The notes under the pieces: model-generated | Databases searched by the model: none | Told to the model about the DNA's origin: nothing | What the model saw: the letters and a program-made list of their open reading frames with translations, nothing else | Shown here: piece after piece, positions 27,976 through 35,828 of the stretch | How the letters are laid out: the number at the start of each line of letters is the position of its first letter | How positions within the stretch are numbered: the first letter of the stretch is position 1 | Made by a program: the position numbers and the translations under genes | Assembly (NCBI GenBank): GCA_009691245.1 | Contig: SHUM01000017.1 | Span: forward strand, 1 to 58,239 | Direction: 5' to 3' | Source: Acidobacteriota bacterium | GTDB taxonomy: Bacteria > Acidobacteriota > Terriglobia > 2-12-FULL-54-10 | DNA: 58,239 nucleotides

Positions 27976-28211
27976 TATTTTCCAGGCCGGTTGAGCACCG
28001 CGCTCACCGACGACACGATGAAGGGAATCAGAAAGTTTAGAAATATCTTAATGCCAATGCGCGTCGTAACAGGCTGGGTGAACAGCACATCTCCCTGATT
28101 GGCGATGGATAGCAGGCAGCCGACGATGAGCGCAATGGTTAAACTCTTCTTCGCCACGGCGGCGGAAAGCGCGTAGGACATAGCGCTGGAAGTTTTAGAT
28201 TCAGCCGGCAC
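27975..28211 (-). CDS. NrtS-like small membrane protein (putative nitrate/nitrite transporter)
   Basis: About 78 residues with two membrane helices. The pattern SLTIALIVGCLLSIANQGD followed by KIFLNFLIPFIVSSVSAV resembles NrtS, a small two-helix nitrate/nitrite transporter known from marine bacteria, in which the NQGD motif after the first helix is characteristic. The start is a GTG; two in-frame GTGs (28217, 28211) are possible, and AAGGAA is well spaced only for the second. The gene begins 12 bases after the upstream hydrolase stop and overlaps the aminotransferase start by one base. No nitrate reductase is nearby, so the transported ion is uncertain. The family call is from memory of the motif. 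Confidence 0.65.
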   Translation of the reverse strand: MPAESKTSSAMSYALSAAVAKKSLTIALIVGCLLSIANQGDVLFTQPVTTRIGIKIFLNFLIPFIVSSVSAVLNRPGK

Positions 28212-28223
28212 GATCACTTCCTT

Positions 28224-29309
28224 CTACACGTTCCGCAGGAAGAAATTGCAGATGTGGTAGCCGTCCAGATAGCGAAATGGCGTACGGCCCATGGTGTAAT
28301 GTCCGCAGGGCACCACGGCCACGTCGTGGTCGAACTCGCGCAGGCGCGCTTCTTCCAGCATGGCGTCGGAGTACTGGCGCAGGAACGTCGAGTCGTACGT
28401 TGCGTAGATGAACAACGACTTCTTCTTCATAGTGGAGTAGCGATGCACGTACTCCGCCGGAGTAATCGCCCGCCAGGCCGCCTGCAACTGCGGCAGATCG
28501 ACATTGCCATCGAAGCTCTGGCGGATGTGCAGCGTGGATAGACCCGTCCACACCACGTCAGCGAAGTAGAGCGAGACCATGTTGTAGACGTTGGCGCGCA
28601 GGCGCGCATCATGCGCGCTGGCGAGGAACGCGTAGGCCGAGCCGAGGCTGGTGCCGATGATGCCAAAGCGGTGGTAGCCCTGCGACTCGAGCCAGTCCAG
28701 GCAGCAGCGGATGTCGATCACCGCCTGGCGCGTCGAGTCCACCGTGCGGCCCACGTTGGACGACACCGCGTAGTCGGCGCGCTCGAACCCCGGCAACATG
28801 CGACGGTCATGATACGGCAGACTCACGCGCAGAGTGGGCAGCCCCAAATACTGCAATGCCTTGCACAACCCGACGTGCTCATTTACTTTGGCATTCCAAT
28901 GCGGCAGGACGATGATCGCGCGGCCTTTGCGATCTGAGGCGGGAAACCACTGCGCGTGCGCGATGTTATTCTCCGCGTATGGCGTCCTTACCGGCGAGGT
29001 GAAACTCAGAATATCGTCGCGCAACTGAAAGTCAGTGGGCGTCTGGTAGCCGAAGAACTCCTCGCTCGCGCGGCTTCCGGCTTCTCCCAGAGCGGCCAGA
29101 TATCCGGCTGGGTCGTGACCATTGCGCGCAATCTCGCGCGCGGACGGCCAGTGCTCGGCCCAATCGAGACCCCAGTCAAACGGCCTCACGACGCGGTTGG
29201 TGGCCGCGGTCATGAGCTTCATCTCCCAGTCATCCATTCGTTGCCGGTATGCGCGATTCAATTCCACGCGCGCCCGGTATATCCATCGCAATGGCACAAG
29301 CGCTCCCAT
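28224..29309 (-). CDS. Alpha/beta-hydrolase family protein
   Basis: About 361 residues without a signal peptide. The nucleophile elbow is FGIIGTSLGSAYAFLAS (Ser in GTSLG), preceded by a strand carrying IIVLPHWN and LRVSLPYHD. A late VVPCGHYTMG supplies a likely catalytic His, and FIYATYDSTFL lies at the usual acid-residue strand. It could be an esterase, thioesterase or peptidase; no closer family recognised. The frame opens at a TTG (29330); the ATG at 29309 is taken as start, though without a clear ribosome site. It heads the group hydrolase-NrtS-aminotransferase-FAD oxidoreductase, with gaps of 12, -1 and 21 bases. Confidence 0.68.
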   Translation of the reverse strand: MGALVPLRWIYRARVELNRAYRQRMDDWEMKLMTAATNRVVRPFDWGLDWAEHWPSAREIARNGHDPAGYLAALGEAGSRASEEFFGYQTPTDFQLRDDILSFTSPVRTPYAENNIAHAQWFPASDRKGRAIIVLPHWNAKVNEHVGLCKALQYLGLPTLRVSLPYHDRRMLPGFERADYAVSSNVGRTVDSTRQAVIDIRCCLDWLESQGYHRFGIIGTSLGSAYAFLASAHDARLRANVYNMVSLYFADVVWTGLSTLHIRQSFDGNVDLPQLQAAWRAITPAEYVHRYSTMKKKSLFIYATYDSTFLRQYSDAMLEEARLREFDHDVAVVPCGHYTMGRTPFRYLDGYHICNFFLRNV

Positions 29310-29400
29310 TACAGAATGACTCAACTGCAATTAGGCCACATCATTTTTTATTAGCGCAAGCTCTCGGCGGTTCCATCGATAGTGGAAGCGTGACAGTGGA

Positions 29401-30126
29401 TTAGAGCGGCATGGTCGATTCGACGATGGCCTTTGAGCTGACTGCTTCCAGAAAACGAGCGATGCGAGCCGCGTTGACGCCCAGGTCCCCGCGCCCGTCT
29501 CGCGAACGCGAGCGCATCTCCACCAGCGTCCCTCCGGGAACCGTGCGCGCCTGCACCACGAAGTCATCGCGGAAGTGGAACAGCATGGACTCTTCGTAGC
29601 CCTCCAGGCTGAGCGTCAAGCCATCGACCACCGTTACCTTCCATTGGATGTTGCTTTCGGCGGCGGCCCGCAATAAGAGAAACGTCTCGCTGGGAGTCAG
29701 CTTCACATACAACGCTTTCAGTTCCGGGTAACCGGCCTGCTGCTGGCGCGCGAACGATTCGCGTGGGTAAGTGAAGTTGATGTCCTTGTTTTCCGGGATT
29801 TTTGCGGTTTTGGCGAACTCGGGCGGTGAAGAAACGTTGGTGGTGATGTCGTTGATGGGCGGATAGCGCCGCCCCCACAGGGCCATGCCCGCCACCGGCA
29901 GCACGATCAGCGCGCACAGTCCCACGGCTGTCAGCGCCGCATGATCCGGCGCGCGGATCACCGCAACAATTCCCAGCACCAACCCCAGCGCGCCGACTGC
30001 CGCTCCCCCCAGGAAGATGCTGAATCCGGTCATGGGCGCTGTCGCGCGAATGTTCGCCAGTAACGGCCCCACGGCGTAAGCCAGCATGCCCAACGCTCCG
30101 AACAGGAAACTCCATCGTGCAAACAT
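29401..30126 (-). CDS. DUF1499 domain membrane protein
   Basis: 241 residues. Three membrane helices occupy the first ~85 residues. A DUF1499 domain follows, with the family pattern: PINDITTNVSSPPEF, then an AGYPELKALYVKLTPSETF segment, and the C-terminal VEMRSRSRDGRGDLGVNAARI with its near-invariant SxSRxGxxDLG. Function of the family is unknown; it is often envelope-associated. It lies upstream of the alpha/beta-hydrolase on the same strand with a 91-base gap, so it may or may not belong to that transcript. It diverges from the exported methyltransferase gene across about 130 bases. Confidence 0.8.
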   Translation of the reverse strand: MFARWSFLFGALGMLAYAVGPLLANIRATAPMTGFSIFLGGAAVGALGLVLGIVAVIRAPDHAALTAVGLCALIVLPVAGMALWGRRYPPINDITTNVSSPPEFAKTAKIPENKDINFTYPRESFARQQQAGYPELKALYVKLTPSETFLLLRAAAESNIQWKVTVVDGLTLSLEGYEESMLFHFRDDFVVQARTVPGGTLVEMRSRSRDGRGDLGVNAARIARFLEAVSSKAIVESTMPL

Positions 30127-30254
30127 GACTCACCGCGCGCAATTTGATTTCGTAGGGAGGCGAAGCGCCGCCACCCAAAATAGCATACACGGCTGGCATG
30201 CGACGTTGGTGGTATATTTATCTCAGATGGTAGATGGCCCCAGGAGGCACGCCG

Positions 30255-31004
30255 ATGTTCATGAATCAACACTTGAAGCGATTGCTGATCACTGCGCTGC
30301 TGGCGCTGGCGACGGTGAAATTCACCGCCGCGCAGATTGGCTCGCAGCCGGCCGCCGAATGGATTCCACATCTGGAAGACGCGACGCGCGTCGCCGGACT
30401 AAAAATCGATGAGGTAGTGAAGATCATCGGCCTCAAGCCGGGCATGGTGGTGGCCGATATCGGCTCCGGCTCCGGCGTGTTCACGCGCCCCTTCGCCAAG
30501 GCCGTGGGCGCGGGCGGCAAGGCCATCGCCGTGGACATCGACACCGCGCTGCTCTCCTACATCTCCGAGCGCGCCAATAAAGAGGGGATCAAGAATATTC
30601 AGACGCATCTCGCCGTGCCGGATGACGCGAAGCTCTCCGTGGCGAGCGTGGATGTGGCGTTCTTCCACGACGTGCTGCACCACATTGAGCACCGCGACGT
30701 GTACATGAAGAATCTGGCGAAGTACATCAAACCCAACGGGCGCATCGTGATTATCGAAAATGCCGCGCACGAGCGCCAGCACGGGCCTGCGGAGCACGGG
30801 CAGGCCGAGCATGATCCCAACGCCGCCATGCATCAGGCCATGCAAGGCAATCAGCATCGAACGATGGAGCACCAGGGTCAGCAGGTGGAGATGTCCTCCG
30901 AGCGCCAGAAGGTGGACGTCATGCTGGCCGCCGCCGGCTTCAAACCCGTGCAGGAATCCGCCCTGTTCGGCGCAGGGAAATTTTTCGTGATATATGGACG
31001 CTAA
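30255..31004 (+). CDS. Exported class I SAM-dependent methyltransferase with His-rich loop
   Basis: About 249 residues. An N-terminal Sec-type signal (LKRLLITALLALATVKFTAAQ) precedes a class I methyltransferase fold. Motif I is VADIGSGSGVFTRPFAKAVG, the acidic end of strand 2 is AIAVDID, and motif IV is VAFFHDVLHHIEHRD. Between strand 5 and the last helices lies a loop of about 40 residues containing nine or ten His and many Gln and Glu, absent from ordinary members. A SAM-using enzyme outside the cytoplasm is unusual, since SAM is not thought to be available there. AGGAGG lies 8 bases before the ATG at 30255, which decides the start over the ATG at 30234. A long palindrome begins at its stop codon. 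Confidence 0.75.
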   Translation: MFMNQHLKRLLITALLALATVKFTAAQIGSQPAAEWIPHLEDATRVAGLKIDEVVKIIGLKPGMVVADIGSGSGVFTRPFAKAVGAGGKAIAVDIDTALLSYISERANKEGIKNIQTHLAVPDDAKLSVASVDVAFFHDVLHHIEHRDVYMKNLAKYIKPNGRIVIIENAAHERQHGPAEHGQAEHDPNAAMHQAMQGNQHRTMEHQGQQVEMSSERQKVDVMLAAAGFKPVQESALFGAGKFFVIYGR

Positions 31005-31093
31005 TCAGAGCCCCGACCGCCAGGGAGGGGGCACGTTCAATGGTCATTATCAATCGGCAGACGTGCCCCCTCCCTGGCGGTCGGGGCTCTGAT
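31004..31093. repeat. Long perfect palindrome, copy 1
   Basis: The arms at 31004-31036 and 31061-31093 are perfect inverted copies (33 bases) around a 24-base loop. The core begins AGAGCCCCGACCGCCAGGGA. It starts inside the stop codon of the methyltransferase gene and lies between convergent genes, so it may terminate both transcripts, though no T run follows. It belongs to the same family as 33938-34026 and 36998-37086. Confidence 0.9.
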
Positions 31094-31119
31094 CCGTTTT
31101 CAAGTCCAAACAGATAAGC

Positions 31120-31641
31120 CTAGATATCCAGCGATTTTCTGTATAGGCGCACCGTAGGCGTGAGCGGCAGTTGCGCAAGCGTGCTGGCCACAGTCTGGCT
31201 GGTTCCTGGTATCAGAAGGTGCGGGGCCAGCTCACACAGCGGCTGCAGCACAAACCTCCGCTCCATCATGCGTGGATGCGGAATCGTTAGTTCCTCGCTC
31301 TGAAGTATCAAATCTCCATACAGAAGAATATCGATGTCCAGCGTGCGCGGCCCCTTCGGGATTAGAGGGGGGACGGTGCGCTCGCGGCCAAGCTGTAACT
31401 CGATCTTCTGTAATTGATGGAGCAGCTCAGCGGGCGAAAGAGTCGTGCTGATCTCCGCGACACAGTTCAGGAACCAGGGCTGATCGAGATGATCCACCGG
31501 CTCGGTTTCAAATACGGACGAAGTGCGTGATTGCGAATGCGTCGTGCGGCCTATCCGCTTGAGCGCGGCCAGGAGATTCCCCATTCGGTCGCCGACATTG
31601 GAGCCGAGAGACAAATACGCGGTGATGGGAGCGGCTGGCAT
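31120..31641 (-). CDS. folK: 2-amino-4-hydroxy-6-hydroxymethyldihydropteridine pyrophosphokinase FolK
   Basis: 173 residues. The N-terminal AYLSLGSNVGDR is the pterin-site start of HPPK. SSVFETEPVDHLDQPWFLNCV follows and forms the pterin-binding region. The hallmark GPRTLDIDILLYGDL carries the two Asp that bind Mg-ATP, and TIPHPRMMERRFVLQPLCEL completes the site. It transfers pyrophosphate from ATP to the pterin in folate synthesis. It is 18 bases downstream of ruvB, so it is probably the last gene of the ruvA-SRPBCC-ruvB-folK unit. Other folate genes are not in the window. Confidence 0.92.
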   Translation of the reverse strand: MPAAPITAYLSLGSNVGDRMGNLLAALKRIGRTTHSQSRTSSVFETEPVDHLDQPWFLNCVAEISTTLSPAELLHQLQKIELQLGRERTVPPLIPKGPRTLDIDILLYGDLILQSEELTIPHPRMMERRFVLQPLCELAPHLLIPGTSQTVASTLAQLPLTPTVRLYRKSLDI

Positions 31642-31659
31642 CGTTGCTTAAGAGTTTTT

Positions 31660-32688
31660 CTAGAACAAGCCACGCTGGCGCTGGTTGGGCGTAATGCCGA
31701 AGTGCTGGTAGGCGAGCGAAGTTGCGCAGCGGCCGCGCGGTGTGAGTTGCAGGTAGCCCTGCTGGATCAGATACGGCTCGTAGACTTCCTCGATGGTGTC
31801 CGTCTCCTCGCTGAGCGAAGCGGCCAGCGTGTTGACGCCCACCGGGCCGCCGCCGTATTTCTCGATGATGGTGAGCAGGAGCTTGCGGTCCATCTCGTCG
31901 AAGCCGCAGGGGTCCACTTCCAGCATGTCCAGCGCGGCGCGGCCCACGGCGGCGGTGATGACGCCGTCGGCCTTCACTTGCGCGAAGTCGCGCACGCGGC
32001 GCAGCAGGCGGTTGGCCACGCGCGGCGTGCCGCGGCTGCGGCTGGCGATCTCGGCGGCGCCTTCCGTATCGATCTCCACTTTTAGTATCTCCGCCGAGCG
32101 GCGCACGATGATCTGGATCTCTTCCGGCGTGTAGAAATCGAGCCGATGCACGATGCCGAAGCGTCCGCGCAGCGGGCTGGTTAAGAGGCCCGCGCGGGTG
32201 GTGGCGCCGACCAGCGTAAAGTGCGGCACCTGCATCTTGATGGTACGGGCCGCCGGACCCTGCCCCACCATATAGTCGATACAGAAGTCTTCCATGGCCG
32301 GATAGAGCAGTTCTTCAAGCTGTGGATTCAGGCGGTGAATCTCGTCGATGAAGAGAACTTGAAACTGCTCGACGTTGCTCAAGATCGCGGCCAGGCTCCC
32401 TTTGTCCTCGATGACCGGGCCGGAGGTTCCTTGAAACGCCACGTTCAATTCCTTGGCGATGATGGTGGCCAGCGTCGTTTTGCCGAGCCCCGGCGGGCCG
32501 TAGAGCAGGATGTGGTCGATGCAGTCGCCGCGCGCCTTGGCCGCTTCGATGGCGATGGACAGATTGTCCTTCACCTTCTGCTGGCCAATGTACTCGTTCA
32601 GCCGCTCAGGCCGCAGCGAGTATTCAAACGACTGCTCGCCGGGCAGCACGCTGCCGGTGATGATGCGCTCTGGTTCGTGTTGGGTCAT
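31660..32688 (-). CDS. ruvB: Holliday junction branch-migration ATPase RuvB
   Basis: 342 residues, the usual size. AAA+ motifs are present: Walker [13 protein letters not shown], Walker [11 protein letters not shown], sensor 1 region [20 protein letters not shown] with the arginine finger, then the C-terminal winged-helix domain ending [13 protein letters not shown]. RuvB forms hexameric motors on RuvA-bound Holliday junctions and drives branch migration. The frame extends to a GTG at 32727, but the ATG at 32688 gives the normal N-terminus ([12 protein letters not shown]). An SRPBCC gene sits between it and ruvA, which is unusual because ruvA and ruvB are commonly adjacent. Confidence 0.95.
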   Translation of the reverse strand: MTQHEPERIITGSVLPGEQSFEYSLRPERLNEYIGQQKVKDNLSIAIEAAKARGDCIDHILLYGPPGLGKTTLATIIAKELNVAFQGTSGPVIEDKGSLAAILSNVEQFQVLFIDEIHRLNPQLEELLYPAMEDFCIDYMVGQGPAARTIKMQVPHFTLVGATTRAGLLTSPLRGRFGIVHRLDFYTPEEIQIIVRRSAEILKVEIDTEGAAEIASRSRGTPRVANRLLRRVRDFAQVKADGVITAAVGRAALDMLEVDPCGFDEMDRKLLLTIIEKYGGGPVGVNTLAASLSEETDTIEEVYEPYLIQQGYLQLTPRGRCATSLAYQHFGITPNQRQRGLF

Positions 32689-32769
32689 CAATGTTTTCGC
32701 GGCGACATCCTGTGCGTGGCGAAGCACTATTGTAGCGCGGAGACGCGCGTGCCGGTGAAGATCATGCAG

Positions 32770-33264
32770 CTAGTATTGCGCAGACGTAGAACCTGTCTTG
32801 GCCTGCTCCACCCAATGGAGAGCCTGAGCGTGGGCCGCGAGATTCTCCAGCTCCTGCTTGTAAATCGGCAGCAACAGGCGCGGCACCATCCATTTCTGGA
32901 AGAAGCCCGCGATTCCCGGCACATTCATCACAGTGTGAAATGTGACCCGCGATTGGTTTGGGTCCGCTTCGTGATCAACAGTAAAAATGGTCTGCGAATC
33001 CTGATCGATAAATTTTTCGACCAACACGCGTCCCGGCTCCGGCTCACTGATGATGGCGCGGAAAGTTTGGGTGCGGCCCAGCAAGCGCGTGCCGCAACGG
33101 AACACGGTTCCCGCGCCGTAGCCGCCCTGTTCGACCACCAGATCCAGAAAGTGTGGCTTGGGAAGAATGCGCGGATGGCCGTCACGGTAGTCCGCGATCA
33201 CCGAATAGACGATGCGCGCCGGTGCCGGGACTATTAGCGATGTCTGGAATTCAATATTCGCCAT
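32770..33264 (-). CDS. SRPBCC-superfamily (polyketide cyclase/START-like) protein
   Basis: About 164 residues with the helix-grip pattern. An N-terminal strand (FQTSLIVPAPARIVYSVIADY) leads into the first helix, six strands form the sheet (IISEPEPGRVLVEKF, TIFTVDHEADPNQSRVTFHT), and a long C-terminal helix (LLLPIYKQELENLAAHAQAL) covers the hydrophobic cavity. Such proteins bind lipids, quinones or other hydrophobic ligands; this one is like the stand-alone polyketide_cyc2 branch. Ligand unknown. It starts 16 bases after the ruvA stop and ends 81 bases before ruvB. A functional link to recombination is not obvious; co-transcription is likely. Confidence 0.78.
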   Translation of the reverse strand: MANIEFQTSLIVPAPARIVYSVIADYRDGHPRILPKPHFLDLVVEQGGYGAGTVFRCGTRLLGRTQTFRAIISEPEPGRVLVEKFIDQDSQTIFTVDHEADPNQSRVTFHTVMNVPGIAGFFQKWMVPRLLLPIYKQELENLAAHAQALHWVEQAKTGSTSAQY

Positions 33265-33280
33265 CACTTCACACGGGTCA

Positions 33281-33925
33281 CTACTTCCCTGCAAAAAACT
33301 TGCGCGCCAACAGGCGCAGGCTGGTGCGCAACACCTGCTCGAAATTGTTTTCGGGTATCTGTTTGTCTTTACGCACTTCGCGCACCGCAGCCTCGGCGTT
33401 GGCGCGATTGTAACCCAAGTTCACCAGCGCGGAGAGCACGTCTTCGTCCACTCCGCTGAACTCACCCGTTGCCGAGGGGCGCGCGGGTTCCGCCGCGGAG
33501 GCTTCGGAGCTGGACGCGGCCAGCAGGTCGAGCTTGTCGCGCAACTCCAGCACCAACCGCTCAGCGGTCTTGCGGCCCACACCTGGGATGTGCGTAAGTG
33601 ACACCAGATCGCTTTTGCGCAGCGCGGCAATCAGCTCGTCCAATTCGAGCCCAGAAAGAATCGTAATCGCCAGCTTCGGCCCGACGCCGGAGACGCTCAT
33701 GAGTTTCTCAAACAGGATTTTCTCGCGCTCCGTCTTGAAGCCGAACAGCGCCAACGCGTCCTCGCGCACATGCGTGTGAATGTGCAGCGCGGCCTCGCGG
33801 CCTTCCTCTTCGAGGCCGTAAAACGTGGAGACGGGAATGATGACGTCGTAGCCCACGCCGCCCGCATCAATCACCACGCGGTTGGGACGTTTGAAGCGAA
33901 CTGTTCCTCGCAGGTAAGCGATCAT
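33281..33925 (-). CDS. ruvA: Holliday junction DNA-binding protein RuvA
   Basis: 214 residues. Domain I (OB fold) begins MIAYLRGTVRFKRPNRVVID and includes HTHVREDALALFGF. Domain II has two helix-hairpin-helix motifs, VSGVGPKLAITILSG and IPGVGRKTAERLVLEL. An acidic, Ala/Ser-rich linker leads to domain III (VLSALVNLGYNRANAEAAV), which contacts RuvB. RuvA tetramers hold the Holliday junction flat. It heads the group ruvA-SRPBCC-ruvB-folK. Palindrome copy 2 lies just upstream of its start, between it and the acyl-CoA carboxylase gene. Confidence 0.94.
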   Translation of the reverse strand: MIAYLRGTVRFKRPNRVVIDAGGVGYDVIIPVSTFYGLEEEGREAALHIHTHVREDALALFGFKTEREKILFEKLMSVSGVGPKLAITILSGLELDELIAALRKSDLVSLTHIPGVGRKTAERLVLELRDKLDLLAASSSEASAAEPARPSATGEFSGVDEDVLSALVNLGYNRANAEAAVREVRKDKQIPENNFEQVLRTSLRLLARKFFAGK

Positions 33926-33937
33926 AGATTGGTTTTT

Positions 33938-34026
33938 AACAGTGCCACGACCGTAAGGGAGTGGACCCGCTTGACGATTGATACGGACCGTTGAACGTGT
34001 CCGCTCCCTTGCGGTCGCGGCTCGGT
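33938..34026. repeat. Long imperfect palindrome, copy 2
   Basis: The left arm (about 33938-33966) contains GCCACGACCGTAAGGGAGTG. The right arm (about 33997-34026) is its near-complement with GCTCCCTTGCGGTCGCGGCT. It lies 5 bases from the stop codon of the acyl-CoA carboxylase gene and 12 bases upstream of ruvA, between co-oriented genes. Same family as the copies at 31004 and 36998 but less perfect, hence probably older. Confidence 0.82.
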
Positions 34027-34031
34027 GACAC

Positions 34032-35585
34032 CTATACCGGCATCAAGCCGTGTTTCTTAATGGGGCGGTCTACGCGCTTGTTGCGCAGGATTTCCAGAGA
34101 CTGGAACAGCCGCCAGCGCGTCTCGCGCGGCAGGATGGCGGAGTGCGCGTACTGCTTGGCCACGGCCTCAAATGGGCCCGTGAAGCGTTCCTCGAATTCC
34201 GCGATGCGCATGGCGCGCACTGCCTCGCCATCCTCGGCGGCTTCAATCTCCTGGCGGTAGAGAACATTCACCGCGCCGGATGCGCCCATCACGGCCAGTT
34301 CGACGCCGGGCCAGACGAAGACCTGATCAGCACCCATCTCGCGCGTACACATGGCCTGCTTTGCGCCGCCGTAGCCCTTGCGCAAATACAGCGTGATCAT
34401 CGGCACGGTGGCCTCGGCGTAGGAGTAAAGCATCTTGGCGCCGTGGCGGATGATGCCGCGCTGCTCCTGCTTGGTACCGGGCAGGTAGCCGGGCATATCC
34501 ACCAGCGTGACAATGGGAATATTGAACGCGTCGCAGAAGCGAATGAAGCGCGCGCCTTTGTCCGAGCAATCCACGTCGAGCGAGCCTCCCATGAACTTGG
34601 GCTGGTTGGCAACGAAGCCCACCGAGTAGCCACCGATCTGTCCGAACCCGGTGACCAGGTTGCGCGCGAAGCGCGGCTTGATCTCGAAAAATCTTCCATA
34701 ATCGGCGATGCGCGTGATGATGCCCTTGACGTCATAGAGTCGCTTCGGGTCCTCCGGGACGTACGTTTCGAAATCCTCGATCATACGGTCGGCCGGGTCG
34801 TCGCAGACCGCGCGCGGCGGGGTCTCGCCGCAGTTCAGCGGAAGATAGCGCATTAGCTCGCGGATCTGGTTGAGGCAGTCCTCGTCATTTTCAGCGATCA
34901 CATCGTTGACGCCGGATATCTCGGCATGCATCTTCCAGCCGCCGAGCTGTTCCATCGTGACATCTTCCCCGGTAACGGCCTTGATGACCGGCGGGCCGGT
35001 GATGAACATCTGGCTGGTCTCCTTCACCTGAAAGATGAAGTCAGTCAGCGCCGGACTGTATGATGCCACGCCGATGCACGGTCCCATGATGGCGGAGATT
35101 TGCGGCACGGCGCCGGAGCAGAGCACGTTCTCGCGGAAAATTTTGCCGATGGAGCGGGTCACGTCCAACCCCTCCTGAATGCGCGCACCGAGCGAGTCCA
35201 TCAGGCCGATGACAGGCAGGCCCAGGCGGCGAGCGGTCTCAAGTACATAAGCGATCTTCTCGCCGTGTGCCGCCCCCACGGTGCCGGCCAGCACGGTGCG
35301 ATCCTGCGCGTAGGCGTACACCGAACGCCCGTCAATCTTGCCAAATCCGGCGACCACGCCGTCGGTAGGCTCGCGCTTTTCGGCCATGCCGAAGTCCACG
35401 CTCTGCGACTCAGCGAGCATGAACTCCTCGACGAACGAGCCGGGATCAAGCAGCTTGGCCAGACGCTCGCGCGCCGTCCACTTGCCCTCCTTGTGCTGCT
35501 TGTCGATGGCCTTGGGGTTGCCGCGCTGCACGCGCTCTTCCAGCTTGAGCAGCTTGTCGTGCAATTCGCTGTAAGACTTCGGCAT
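34032..35585 (-). CDS. Acyl-CoA carboxylase carboxyltransferase (beta) subunit, propionyl-CoA carboxylase type
   Basis: 517 residues, the size of PccB/AccD5-type carboxyltransferases. Both crotonase-like halves are present: early KWTARERLAKLLDPGSFVEE, DGVVAGFGKIDGR, IGLMDSLGARIQEG and MGPCIGVASYSPALTDF; later VTLVDMPGYLPGTKQEQ, LRKGYGGAKQAMCTREMGAD and WPGVELAVMGASGAVNV. It transfers carboxyl from biotin to propionyl- or acetyl-CoA in the cytoplasm. The biotin carboxylase/BCCP subunit is not in this window. The stop codon abuts palindrome copy 2; AAAGGG precedes the ATG. Acetyl- versus propionyl-CoA specificity cannot be settled here. Confidence 0.92.
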   Translation of the reverse strand: MPKSYSELHDKLLKLEERVQRGNPKAIDKQHKEGKWTARERLAKLLDPGSFVEEFMLAESQSVDFGMAEKREPTDGVVAGFGKIDGRSVYAYAQDRTVLAGTVGAAHGEKIAYVLETARRLGLPVIGLMDSLGARIQEGLDVTRSIGKIFRENVLCSGAVPQISAIMGPCIGVASYSPALTDFIFQVKETSQMFITGPPVIKAVTGEDVTMEQLGGWKMHAEISGVNDVIAENDEDCLNQIRELMRYLPLNCGETPPRAVCDDPADRMIEDFETYVPEDPKRLYDVKGIITRIADYGRFFEIKPRFARNLVTGFGQIGGYSVGFVANQPKFMGGSLDVDCSDKGARFIRFCDAFNIPIVTLVDMPGYLPGTKQEQRGIIRHGAKMLYSYAEATVPMITLYLRKGYGGAKQAMCTREMGADQVFVWPGVELAVMGASGAVNVLYRQEIEAAEDGEAVRAMRIAEFEERFTGPFEAVAKQYAHSAILPRETRWRLFQSLEILRNKRVDRPIKKHGLMPV

Positions 35586-35795
35586 TCTGCAAACCCTTTC
35601 AGTGTGGACGCTTGACGCCTTGCGCGGCGCTCGAATCCGAGTTCAAGCGAGATCGTCGACAGCCGCTTCGGCCAGGAGGAAATCGGACTTTTATCGTAAG
35701 GCGAAATGGCCGAAAACACAAGCAAGCGGAGATCGCTAGCGACTCAGGTGAAAAATATTTGCTGGTAGCTGTTGGTGCCGCGTCCCAGGCGAATG

Positions 35796-35804
35796 TGCTA
35801 GAAT
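35796..35804 (+). promoter_or_regulatory. Extended -10 promoter of the thioredoxin-fold gene
   Basis: TGCTAGAAT is an extended -10 element (TGnTAGAAT). No good -35 hexamer is seen. The predicted start is near 35811, about 18 bases before the TTG start codon, with GGAGG between. Confidence 0.45.
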
Positions 35805-35828
35805 CGCCAAAATGTTGCGGAGGTTCAA

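Noticed and set aside
32221-33237. Plus-strand open frame (338 codons) across ruvB and the SRPBCC gene
   Set aside because: Runs antisense through two well-supported genes and their gap, with no domain signature.
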